From Thalassoglobus polymorphus (lineage in GTDB: Bacteria; Planctomycetota; Planctomycetia; Planctomycetales; Planctomycetaceae): a DNA stretch of 64,000 nucleotides. The stretch spans positions 372,001 through 436,000 of the forward strand of contig NZ_CP036267.1 in the NCBI RefSeq assembly GCF_007744255.1, written 5' to 3'. Position numbers and translations under genes: made by a program. Under the pieces are notes generated by a model that had not been told where the DNA came from, ran no database searches, and worked only from the letters and a program-made list of their open reading frames with translations. Below are positions 45,514 to 54,006 of this stretch, piece by piece. Position 1 is the stretch's first letter; each line of letters starts with the position of its first letter.

Positions 45514-47650
45514 AGCGGAGGACATCTGACAAGTCACCCCCTTATTTTACCCCTTACTGGCTTCAATGGGGCCGCTCTTTTTTAGAGCGGAGGACGCAAA
45601 GCCGCAACCCCTAAAATCCAGTGAACAAGTTCGCTTCAATGGGGCCGCTCTTTTTTAGAGCGGAGGACTTACCGAGAAGCATCTGACTCCTCTGGAAGTG
45701 TTTACAGCTTCAATGGGGCCGCTCTTTTTTAGAGCGGAGGACGAGAACCAACCGAGGCTGAACTTGCCGAATTCAAATCGCTTCAATGGGGCCGCTCTTT
45801 TTTAGAGCGGAGGACACGTCGGCAGCCTGCGCCTCTTTGCAAAGTATGGTAAAGGCTTCAATGGGGCCGCTCTTTTTTAGAGCGGAGGACCTGACTCCGT
45901 TGATCAATAAATCGAAGTCAACATCCGTTGCTTCAATGGGGCCGCTCTTTTTTAGAGCGGAGGACCGATACGGCGGCAAAGCTTCCGCACCGGCCCTGTT
46001 GAGCTTCAATGGGGCCGCTCTTTTTTAGAGCGGAGGACTTACGAACCCTGGCGAAGTTGGCCCGGAAAACGATACGCTTCAATGGGGCCGCTCTTTTTTA
46101 GAGCGGAGGACACGGTCCACAATGGGAGATCCCGAGGGAGTCCCAGAGGAGCTTCAATGGGGCCGCTCTTTTTTAGAGCGGAGGACGAAAAGGAGTGGGA
46201 GTAATGAAAACTGAAGAAGTTCGGCTTCAATGGGGCCGCTCTTTTTTAGAGCGGAGGACAACAGCGGCTGCTGGTTCGCTTGTCGTTGCTGCAGGTCGCT
46301 TCAATGGGGCCGCTCTTTTTTAGAGCGGAGGACTTCTGAGGTTGTACCTCATCACAGGGTTGTCCACATAGCTTCAATGGGGCCGCTCTTTTTTAGAGCG
46401 GAGGACGAATCTAACACAAACGATGTACCGCCGCCTCCAGCCCGCTTCAATGGGGCCGCTCTTTTTTAGAGCGGAGGACATGCTAAACGGCGGCATGGTC
46501 TCAGGGAATGAAATGCTTCAATGGGGCCGCTCTTTTTTAGAGCGGAGGACGTGACGGATTACGCCCCCATCTTGAGACACAGCAGCGCTTCAATGGGGCC
46601 GCTCTTTTTTAGAGCGGAGGACGACGCAAACACCTTGCGGGAAAGGTTGGGAATCCCCCCAAGCTTCAATGGGGCCGCTCTTTTTTAGAGCGGAGGACAG
46701 CCAACTAGACGGAGTAAACAAATGTGTGACGATGTGGCTTCAATGGGGCCGCTCTTTTTTAGAGCGGAGGACTACTACGCGAATTTTATGGTAGAAAAGT
46801 ACGGAGCAGCTTCAATGGGGCCGCTCTTTTTTAGAGCGGAGGACTGGGTTCGCGCCCATACGATGTTCGTTGACCATGCGAGCTTCAATGGGGCCGCTCT
46901 TTTTTAGAGCGGAGGACGTTGTTTGCACAACAGTACAGACTCTGAACTCAATCAGGCTTCAATGGGGCCGCTCTTTTTTAGAGCGGAGGACCGAACTGGT
47001 GAGCTATGTCATACCGACGTATTAAAACGGCTTCAATGGGGCCGCTCTTTTTTAGAGCGGAGGACTCGCTGACTGCAGCAATCTCAATTCCACCATACGA
47101 AACGGGCTTCAATGGGGCCGCTCTTTTTTAGAGCGGAGGACTTTCTTTATAAATAACCCCCCTTTCTGGACAAATCGCTTCAATGGGGCCGCTCTTTTTT
47201 AGAGCGGAGGACCGATCGGGGCGTCGTGAAATACTCGAAGCACGACATCGGCTTCAATGGGGCCGCTCTTTTTTAGAGCGGAGGACGACCAGCACGACGA
47301 ACTTTCCAACGCTGAACAGAAGTGGGCTTCAATGGGGCCGCTCTTTTTTAGAGCGGAGGACGAGCATTCCTGCGATTCCATCGAGGACGGTAAAGCGGCT
47401 TCAATGGGGCCGCTCTTTTTTAGAGCGGAGGACGACAGACTTGCAGGTTGCGAGTAGTGCTCGGCTCCAGGCTTCAATGGGGCCGCTCTTTTTTAGAGCG
47501 GAGGACGCATGGATTCTGGGGGGCAGGACCAAACCCAAGCGTGCTTCAATGGGGCCGCTCTTTTTTAGAGCGGAGGACGCCGATTCCTCCACTGGCTCCT
47601 GCGATGGGTGAATTGCTTCAATGGGGCCGCTCTTTTTTAGAGCGGAGGAC
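45488..47650 (-). CRISPR. type I-G CRISPR array: 30 repeats, 29 spacers
   Basis: Thirty copies of one 36-bp repeat (plus strand starts GCTTCAATGGGGCC and ends AGAGCGGAGGAC) start at 45488, 45560, 45633, and so on to 47615. Start-to-start distances are 71-76, so spacers are 35-40 bases. All repeats read as identical, including the one at each end. The repeat contains a 7-bp stem (CCGCTCT/AGAGCGG) with a T-rich loop. On the minus strand it ends in ATTGAAGC, like the 8-base 5' handle of many type I crRNAs, so I infer transcription on the minus strand from a leader next to cas2. Processing would be by the Cas6-like part of csb2. Confidence 0.97.
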
Positions 47651-47836
47651 CGCCCGCGTTCAAAGTCGCTAAACTGAAACGAGTTGCAACGACGATTTCG
47701 CGGGGTCGGTGAAAATGGGGTTCTAAAGGCATCTTATCGTAGGCTCAAGTTTCTTACTGGTTGCCAAAGAACGACTTACGGCTGCGAGGGCTAAGAGGTG
47801 TTTTCAGGCCACCGGAGCCCTCGAGTCTAAAAAAGT
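47651..47836 (-). promoter_or_regulatory. probable CRISPR leader
   Basis: The 186 bases between the last repeat and the cas2 stop contain no gene. If the array is transcribed on the minus strand, this is the leader. It includes an A+T-rich block at 47824-47845 and an inverted repeat, CGAGGGCT at 47785-47792 with AGCCCTCG at 47816-47823, which could be a cas2-operon terminator or an integration-related element. Confidence 0.6.
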
Positions 47837-48130
47837 CTAAATAATTGTAGCAGATCTCTCGTGCGGAGTAACTATCGGATCGCCCCAAAATTCAACGCAA
47901 TTGTCTCCACGACCTTCAATCGGGCCGAGGTCGACAATCATGACTCGGTCCTCATCATGGTTGAGTAGCGGCCAGAGTAATTCTTTCAGGGAGTGTAATT
48001 CTGTGTCGGTCAGTTCAGATCGAAACACCGAGTACTGAAGGGCTTCGCCATAGCCACGCATGATCGGATAAATTTTCCGATATCGCTTGGGGCAACTAAT
48101 GTCATAGGCAACAAGGTAAACGCTTCTCAT
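47837..48130 (-). CDS. cas2: CRISPR-associated endoribonuclease/adaptation protein Cas2
   Basis: A 97-aa ferredoxin-fold protein that dimerises and bridges two Cas1 dimers during spacer integration. It starts MRSVYLVAYDISCPKRYRKI with the conserved Asp at the end of the first strand (YDIS), followed by GYGEALQYSVFRSEL and the C-terminal strand RVMIVDLGPIEG. The length is typical for Cas2. It lies 62 bases downstream of the cas4-cas1 fusion gene and next to the CRISPR leader, the usual I-G arrangement. Confidence 0.95.
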   Translation of the reverse strand: MRSVYLVAYDISCPKRYRKIYPIMRGYGEALQYSVFRSELTDTELHSLKELLWPLLNHDEDRVMIVDLGPIEGRGDNCVEFWGDPIVTPHERSATII

Positions 48131-48192
48131 GGCTGCGGACTCGCTGAGATGTCTGGTAATTCAGATCTGATCTAAGACGTGAAGTGAAGAAG

Positions 48193-50022
48193 CTACCGGG
48201 TCACGAAGCTGGGGTACTCAGGGATTTCTCCCAGAAGGTGTCGGGCTAACAGTCGGGCTTGAACTTCGAGAATGCGGCGATAGCAGATTTTGTAGCCAAA
48301 AATTGGATGAGTGATTTCTGTTTCCATGCGTCGCTCGTAAGCTGCGATTACGCTCTTGCGACCAGCGGGCGTCATGGCGACCGCTCCAGCTCGTTGAATG
48401 AAGGAATCGGCGTTGACTTCTCCGTTGTTGAAGACCATGAGGGCTGCCGAGTCAGCGAGAAGCGGTCGGAATTCTTCAGCCAGGTCCAGTGCTAACGACG
48501 GTCGACCGTATCGCGGAGTATGAAACACGCCGAGCATCGGATCGAACCCGACTGCTTGTAGCACAACAGTCAATTCTTTCGATAACAAGCTGTATAGGAA
48601 CGAAAGGACTGCGTTTACTGGGGCTCGCGGAGGTCGGCGGTTTCGTCCATTGACCGCCAAGGCAGGATGGTTGGGGAATAGTTGAAAGAAATCAGCGAAG
48701 TATTCTTTAGCTGCCATTCCTTCCAGCCCAAGTAACGATTCTTTTGATGTCACTCTTAAGGCTCGCTGATGATAGTCGGTGAGTTTCGTGAGAACGGGGG
48801 ACTTCTTGTCATGGATATGGCGACGTAAAAGAGTGCGGCAGTTTTTGATTTTGCCAGCGATCAACTGTTTAGCAACTTTCAGTGAACGCTCATCATCTTG
48901 AGCTGCTGAGTATTGCTGAATTCGCAGCTCGATATTCTTGTGAATCAACCCGGCCGTGATACTGTGAAACCATCCTCCATAGGAGAAGTGACAGATCGGA
49001 ATTCCGCGTCTGGATAACTCGCTGATCGCTTGTGCTGAGAGCATGACGCTGCCGAACAGGCAGATTTGTGAGACGTCGAGCATCCGCACACTTGCGAGTT
49101 GCTCTTTTTTCAGCTTGATAGTCAATCGTTCAGCCGATTTCCCGATGAAGGCTCCCTGCTCGGAAATGTATAACGGAAGTGCGTTGTTTTTGGCGGGTAA
49201 GAGTCGACGCGGTGGATCAGTCGATTTTGGTAAACGCGTTGGCAGTCGTGTTGGGTCGGAGTTGTCTTGATCTGTAAGTGGTTCCAATTGCAGGAGGTTC
49301 GTTTCGTCTGGTAAGCAGATTCCAACCAGAGAACAGCGTGGGCATTTCGGGCTATCTTCTAATGGAGGCGGTATGATTCCGGCGTCGGCAGTCGCACGGA
49401 AGTCGGTCACGAGCTGACGTGTACGAGTGACGAGTTCCTCATCGAATGGGATGACCACTCGCCGTTTCGAAGCGATGAAGTACAAGACTCCTTCGTCGCA
49501 TTGATAACCGTTATCTCGCAATACGAGACCTTGCGCACAGAGCTGGACGCGCTCGGGCTCGTAGGCCCCTTCGGGGACATCCGGGACCTTGCCACGTTTA
49601 TAATCGACGGGAGTTGCAACATCCCCTTCGAGTTCAACAAGATCGAGCTTGGCGATCAGTCCTTCCTTGTCGGATGAAAGCATGATCGAGCGGGCATGAA
49701 TTTGTTCGTCAGGCTCATCAGGTTGAGGTGAATTCGCCTGCTGTTTCGGTTCCACCTTCGCTGGCGGCTTCACCTGTTTGCGGTCGGCTTTATCGACCAC
49801 GCGATGTCCGAAGGAACCTTGCCGAGTCTCCAGATTCTCCGCCCATTCCCCCTGCACCCATTCAAGATAACCTAAGCGTGGGCAGTAGGTGAATTCGTTC
49901 AGCATTCTCACCGGCAGTAGAGCATCGTCGGGGATCTTGTCGGAAGTCTGAAGAGTGGAAACAGATGTCGTCGGAGAAGAACTCGACGACATCGACGCGC
50001 GTGCATCAGGCCCTTGAATCAT
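48193..50022 (-). CDS. cas4-cas1: Cas4-Cas1 fusion protein (type I-G)
   Basis: A 609-aa adaptation protein. ATG 50022 is chosen because AAAAAGGA lies upstream; a GTG at 50082 is in frame but without such a site. After a Ser/Thr-rich lead, the N-terminal part is Cas4: NEFTYCPRLGYLEWVQGEWA (first Fe-S Cys), QGSFGHRVVD (motif I His), LIAKLDLVE and PVDYKRGK (nuclease Asp and D-x-K), and CPRCSLVGIC (remaining cluster Cys). Cas1 follows from about residue 280: LDVSQICLFGSVMLSAQAIS, HIHDKKSPV region, NAVLSFLYSLLSKELTVVLQ, and FHTPRYGRPSLALDLAEEFR with the catalytic His/Asp/Glu. In such fusions the Cas4 part selects PAM-flanked prespacers and Cas1 with Cas2 integrates them. Confidence 0.95.
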   Translation of the reverse strand: MIQGPDARASMSSSSSPTTSVSTLQTSDKIPDDALLPVRMLNEFTYCPRLGYLEWVQGEWAENLETRQGSFGHRVVDKADRKQVKPPAKVEPKQQANSPQPDEPDEQIHARSIMLSSDKEGLIAKLDLVELEGDVATPVDYKRGKVPDVPEGAYEPERVQLCAQGLVLRDNGYQCDEGVLYFIASKRRVVIPFDEELVTRTRQLVTDFRATADAGIIPPPLEDSPKCPRCSLVGICLPDETNLLQLEPLTDQDNSDPTRLPTRLPKSTDPPRRLLPAKNNALPLYISEQGAFIGKSAERLTIKLKKEQLASVRMLDVSQICLFGSVMLSAQAISELSRRGIPICHFSYGGWFHSITAGLIHKNIELRIQQYSAAQDDERSLKVAKQLIAGKIKNCRTLLRRHIHDKKSPVLTKLTDYHQRALRVTSKESLLGLEGMAAKEYFADFFQLFPNHPALAVNGRNRRPPRAPVNAVLSFLYSLLSKELTVVLQAVGFDPMLGVFHTPRYGRPSLALDLAEEFRPLLADSAALMVFNNGEVNADSFIQRAGAVAMTPAGRKSVIAAYERRMETEITHPIFGYKICYRRILEVQARLLARHLLGEIPEYPSFVTR

Positions 50023-50428
50023 CGTTGATCCTTTTTCGCGGTCGGATTTTAACCGTTTCGCGAAGTTGACTGGCTTAGTCACACTTTAGAACTGATCCTG
50101 AAACTTAAAATTGCTCTCTCAATCATTGAGTAAAGTCATCATTTCACAAGTTTACGGACCGGTTCTAGAGAGGAAGAAAGATTGAGTCTGGCCGCGGGGA
50201 TCGCTGCGGCAATTGACAATTGTCAATGCAGCGCGACAAAACGTCTTGTTAACGACCGAGCGAAACTGAACTTCACTTCGTCATAAAAAGAAAAGCCAAC
50301 CGTGGGTCACGGAACCCTGGAGTGATCCAGTGGCAAACCGTCCGCAACCATAAAATGAATCATCCGTGTGTGAATAGGAAGTCCATTAGAGTCAATCTAG
50401 AGTAACACCGTAATTAACCGTTTGCAAA
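50023..50428. other. 406-bp gap inside the cas operon
   Basis: Between the csb2 stop and the cas4-cas1 start there is no gene, an unusually long gap for a cas operon. It holds the perfect palindrome at 50212-50227. It may carry a separate promoter for the adaptation genes cas4-cas1 and cas2. Confidence 0.5.
50212..50227. promoter_or_regulatory. 16-bp perfect palindrome, possible operator
   Basis: ATTGACAATTGTCAAT is perfectly self-complementary and lies 190 bases upstream of the cas4-cas1 start. It includes TTGACA on both strands, although no matching -10 box is evident. Its size and symmetry fit a binding site for a dimeric repressor. No regulator gene is adjacent. Confidence 0.45.
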
Positions 50429-51997
50429 TTATTTCTTAAGATCTTCTGCGGCAAATAGTCCAATTCCGTAATAACGTCCGCCCCCCAAAACAATTGGTCC
50501 ATGTACATCAAGTGGGCGTCCGTTTGCTTGCCTCCAGGTTATCTTTACATGATAGAGCGGGAATTTTTTAAGATGCTTTGGAACTTTGCCTTGATAACTC
50601 TTCACATGCTCTGTGCCTGGCCGGTAGCCAACGCGCCTCCAATCCAGAAGTGCATTGTTGGCGAGGTGCTCGGGAAATCCTGCCTGGACGATGCACTTAC
50701 GCAGCAGTTTTTCGGTTTTTTTCTCTTTGCGGTCGTCACGTCCGGGAAGAATGACAGGTGTGACAGTCGACCACGTGCTGGCACCTTTTGGCGGAACATA
50801 GTGACCGACCATCCTGTCACTCGCTGGTAATGCGGTAATCAGAGCTTCGACTTTTTTGTCTTGCTTCCTAATAAGTTCCATTCCGGAGAGTAAGCGTCTC
50901 ATTGAGTGTACCTCCACATCTCGCCCTCCGGATGGAATGTAGACTAACGCTCTTCGGATCATGCCAACATAATTGAAGTCGGGTGTTTTTCGCCGTTCCA
51001 GGCTGGGTAGCGGAATGTAGGCAAAACGTTCTCGTCCGACCGGTTCATGCTTGTCGGCCTCTTTCGGTTCTCCGTGACCGCAGATGAGTCGATTGACTGT
51101 TTCGTCGGGCCAGCCAGCGTTGGTTGCGACTGTGGAAGCAGCGTGGCGCAGCATGCCAGCAACCTGCATCCCGGAGAGCAAATTGAAGCTGCACATTTTG
51201 GCTCCTGAGGTTTCGATGAAACTGAAAGCTGCAAATGTTGGTGTCGCTGGATCGTCTGTACAGCGATATTGAACGACCTCGTACGCGAGTGGCGAGAGTG
51301 GGGGTACCGGAATCAACGTCGTTCCTGAGATGCGATTCAGGAAGCGGGAATGCCGTTGCTGTAAGGCTTCTCGAGCGTGAGGGCGAGGCGTGCGGAGAGC
51401 GGTCCCAGCAGTATTCGAGGGAGACCAACAGTTGGCTTGCGACGGAGAATCGGCTTCTAAACTCGCATGTCCTGCGACGAGGTCAAGTCCCCAACCAACT
51501 TCATACAGTGACGACGCCAACTCTTTGATGACGTTTATGTGGTCTTTCACTTTTTCTACAGAGTCGATTTTCCAGACATAAGAGACTTTCCAACTCGACT
51601 CATCAGAAGTTTGCCAATGTTGCTCATCGTCTCCGAGGAGATAGGTTGAAGCGATCTCTTTCATCGCTTTATGGGTTGCGACTTGAGCATCTTTGCTGGT
51701 GCTTCCTTTGCTCCAGGCACGACCGACAATATCCATCGCGTTGTTGGGAACGGACGTTTGATACGGTGTGCCGAGACGAAAATTCGGCGCGTAAATATCA
51801 GGAGCAGACTGACAGGCGAGCCAGTCGAAGGCAGCTTGCACTCGTTCGGGAAAGTCTGTTCGCCACTTGGCCCCTGCGACCGCAACAAGTGCCTGAAACA
51901 GTCGCATCGGTGAGGGTGGCCACTCCGCGGAACTGCCGTCGCAGCGACCGTGAAACGTTCCGTTAAGAAACGTTACCGAAATGATGAAATTACTCAT
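50429..51997 (-). CDS. csb2: type I-G Csb2 (Cas5-Cas6-like) protein
   Basis: A 522-aa Cascade subunit of the GSU0054/Csb2 family. ATG 51997 (MSNFIISVTFLNGTFHGRCD) is preferred over the in-frame TTG at 52012. The N-terminal half is the Cas5-like RAMP (GSSAEWPPSPMRLFQALVAV), which binds the crRNA 5' handle; the C-terminal half resembles Cas6 with a glycine-rich loop PIVLGGGRYYGIGLFAA. The fusion is expected both to process pre-crRNA and to stay in the complex. It lies between csb1 (75-90 bases upstream, across a strong hairpin) and the adaptation genes. The assignment rests on gene order as well as on these motifs. Confidence 0.92.
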   Translation of the reverse strand: MSNFIISVTFLNGTFHGRCDGSSAEWPPSPMRLFQALVAVAGAKWRTDFPERVQAAFDWLACQSAPDIYAPNFRLGTPYQTSVPNNAMDIVGRAWSKGSTSKDAQVATHKAMKEIASTYLLGDDEQHWQTSDESSWKVSYVWKIDSVEKVKDHINVIKELASSLYEVGWGLDLVAGHASLEADSPSQANCWSPSNTAGTALRTPRPHAREALQQRHSRFLNRISGTTLIPVPPLSPLAYEVVQYRCTDDPATPTFAAFSFIETSGAKMCSFNLLSGMQVAGMLRHAASTVATNAGWPDETVNRLICGHGEPKEADKHEPVGRERFAYIPLPSLERRKTPDFNYVGMIRRALVYIPSGGRDVEVHSMRRLLSGMELIRKQDKKVEALITALPASDRMVGHYVPPKGASTWSTVTPVILPGRDDRKEKKTEKLLRKCIVQAGFPEHLANNALLDWRRVGYRPGTEHVKSYQGKVPKHLKKFPLYHVKITWRQANGRPLDVHGPIVLGGGRYYGIGLFAAEDLKK

Positions 51998-52049
51998 GAA
52001 TTTCTCTAACAATAAATTGATGTCGTGTTTTCGAGGAGCTGAAAGCGAA

Positions 52050-52080
52050 CTTAGCCGGACATTTCAAATGTCCGGCTAAG
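52050..52080 (-). promoter_or_regulatory. hairpin between csb1 (cas7) and csb2 (cas5-cas6)
   Basis: CTTAGCCGGACATTT is followed, after a single C, by its exact reverse complement AAATGTCCGGCTAAG. It starts 8 bases downstream of the csb1 stop and is 53 bases upstream of the csb2 ATG. No T run follows on the minus strand, so it is not a standard terminator. It could protect the cas7 mRNA 3' end or attenuate read-through, matching the higher need for Cas7. Confidence 0.75.
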
Positions 52081-52087
52081 CAGTGCA

Positions 52088-53143
52088 TTATTTCTCTTTC
52101 TTTTTGAGGTCAGCCTTGGCGAGTTTTTTATCAAACGGAACCGTCTTGCTTTCACCGATCCCAAAATCTTTCGCAGCTGCTTGTGCGAACTCCAAAGCTT
52201 GTTCATGTGTGATCTGGGCATCCTTGCGTTCACCATTACCATGGACTTCCTTGAACTCGCGAGTTTGATCGGGATTTAGAACCAGGTTGCAGCCCTGGCG
52301 TAGGTATCCCGTTGTAGGGTATGTGAAGGCAACAAGTGCAAGGCCCAGGATATAACGTTGAAGCTTCTTGCGCTCTTCAGGGTCTGTAGTTCGGCATGTT
52401 TGCCGCAATGCAGACAGGGACAATGTCGCGTCTCGGCGAACCCCACCATCGGCGATGATTCCACCGTGTGAACCGGATGCAGGAACGTGGATGAATCCAC
52501 GTTCTGAATATGCATCCCGAAGTTTTTTGTCTTTTGTGTCTTCAAGTAGTCCATCATCGATGTAAGTCGTTGCTGGCGTGAATTGAGCTGAGCGGGTGAG
52601 CTTTCGCACATCGAAGGCGCGAATGGTGGAGGTCAGCAAACGTGGCAGCTTGGCTTGAGTATCTCGCGAGTCCCAGACGCCGAAGACCAATGATGTCGGC
52701 GCTGATTTCGCAAGAGGTAAACAGTCTCCTTTCAGCACTGCTTGAAAGGCTGCGTTCAACTCTGTTGCAAGCTCAGAGCAACGCACCAATGCGTCTCCGG
52801 CGCGGTGACCTGCTTCGAGAATACTGACCTCTTTCTCACCGGCCTGCACCCGAAGTTGTGGGACCAATTCTTCGTAGCGGCCATCGCATTCACGGTCGTC
52901 AAAGATTGGTTCGATACGATTGGCTTGCGATCCAACACTATCGATGAGGCAGATATTACTTCCATCATCGAAAGTATCGATGTTGTAACCGCCAGCAAAA
53001 ACGCGACTGTTCTCTGCAGCGGCATAGGTCGCTGGGAAGATTACGCCGTCGGTCCCTTCCACTGACATCAGCGGTTCGCGAATCACAAGTGCTGCGGGGC
53101 CATTGTCAGCGAGGTAATTGTCGTAAGCGTCAAGTTTAGACAT
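52088..53143 (-). CDS. csb1: type I-G Csb1 (Cas7) backbone protein
   Basis: A 351-aa GSU0053-family Cas7, the subunit that polymerises along the crRNA in the I-G effector. ATG 53143 has GGAGAA upstream and gives MSKLDAYDNYLADNGPAALV; an open extension to 53260 overlaps csb3 and is rejected. Diagnostic stretches are IREPLMSVEGTDGVIFPATY, NICLIDSVGSQANRIEPIFD and LVFGVWDSRDTQAKLPRLLT. It starts two bases after the csb3 stop (translational coupling) and is followed by the strong hairpin. Confidence 0.94.
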   Translation of the reverse strand: MSKLDAYDNYLADNGPAALVIREPLMSVEGTDGVIFPATYAAAENSRVFAGGYNIDTFDDGSNICLIDSVGSQANRIEPIFDDRECDGRYEELVPQLRVQAGEKEVSILEAGHRAGDALVRCSELATELNAAFQAVLKGDCLPLAKSAPTSLVFGVWDSRDTQAKLPRLLTSTIRAFDVRKLTRSAQFTPATTYIDDGLLEDTKDKKLRDAYSERGFIHVPASGSHGGIIADGGVRRDATLSLSALRQTCRTTDPEERKKLQRYILGLALVAFTYPTTGYLRQGCNLVLNPDQTREFKEVHGNGERKDAQITHEQALEFAQAAAKDFGIGESKTVPFDKKLAKADLKKKEK

Positions 53144-53145
53144 CG

Positions 53146-54006
53146 TTATTCTCCGTTCAATTGGGCTGGAAGAAAAGATTTGAGATACTTCGTGCGATAA
53201 AGCAGGGGGAATGTCAACTTCTGCTGACCGGGAACCTGAGATCCCGAGGACGCCATACAAGCGGCCGCAGGTGGCAAAGCTGGAATGGTCCAGGGGGAGT
53301 AGGTGTAGGCGTTATTTTTCGTGTCGGCCAACGAGCGAAAACGCTGAAGTCCGATGAATGCGAACAGTTGCATCAACGGTCTGGTGGCGCCGCTCATTTT
53401 CAATGGATCAAGTGAAAACCCAGCATCGAGTGGTGAAGACTGCACACTACTATCTGAGTCAAAGTTAAAGTCGACACTTTCGCCGCAAGTATGCTGGAGC
53501 CAGTCTTCGCTAGGGACATCGGCGTATTTTCCTGCGTCAACAGGCTTCTTCATGTCGAGAGCGATATTGATGACAGACTGTTGGCCTGCCCAAGTCTTGA
53601 AGCGACTGCCACCTGCACGATTGTCGAGAAACCAATCCATGGTCAGGTGAAATGGGGCATCCAAGACTAAGGGCAATTCTCTCCAAAGTTTGTCGTATTG
53701 CTTCCGCTCTTCTGCCTGACTCTTGGAACGCTCCTTCGTAGTCAATGTTTTTAAAAATTCGTATCTTTCAAGCTTATCTGGTTCCATCGTGTTGCGAAGC
53801 TCGCAGTTGATTAATGCTTGCAAAAGTCCTTCCGCATTCGCCGTGGAATCTTCCGTAGCAATACAAAAGTGCAATAACGATTCATCAAACCAGCCTTCAG
53901 CTCCGTTCCACAGACGGTCTGCGAGTTCAAGCAGACCGCAGCAGGCGAAGAATTGACCGGGGTTGGTGACATCGACATTGATTCGAATTGTTGGTTCAGG
54001 AGTCAT
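53146..54006 (-). CDS. csb3: type I-G Csb3 (Cas8u2) subunit
   Basis: A 286-aa protein of the Csb3 family, thought to be the small Cas8-like large-subunit replacement of type I-G. It begins MTPEPTIRINVDVTNPGQFF followed by ACCGLLELADRLWNGAEGWF, the usual family start, and has the recognisable AGGSRFKTWAGQQSVINIAL in the middle and PLDAGFSLDPLKMSGATRPL near residue 190. The ATG overlaps the cas3 stop by four bases (ATGA), and the stop is two bases from csb1. It probably contributes to PAM recognition and Cas3 recruitment; that role is inferred from other type I systems. Confidence 0.9.
   Translation of the reverse strand: MTPEPTIRINVDVTNPGQFFACCGLLELADRLWNGAEGWFDESLLHFCIATEDSTANAEGLLQALINCELRNTMEPDKLERYEFLKTLTTKERSKSQAEERKQYDKLWRELPLVLDAPFHLTMDWFLDNRAGGSRFKTWAGQQSVINIALDMKKPVDAGKYADVPSEDWLQHTCGESVDFNFDSDSSVQSSPLDAGFSLDPLKMSGATRPLMQLFAFIGLQRFRSLADTKNNAYTYSPWTIPALPPAAACMASSGSQVPGQQKLTFPLLYRTKYLKSFLPAQLNGE

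Noticed and set aside
45786-47672. Several ORFs in the array, with repeated peptide MGPLFFRAED or SSALKKSGPIEA on either strand
   Set aside because: They are translations of the CRISPR repeat in different frames, not genes.
53144-53260. N-terminal extension of csb1 to 53260
   Set aside because: It overlaps csb3 and has no homology; ATG 53143 has a ribosome binding site.
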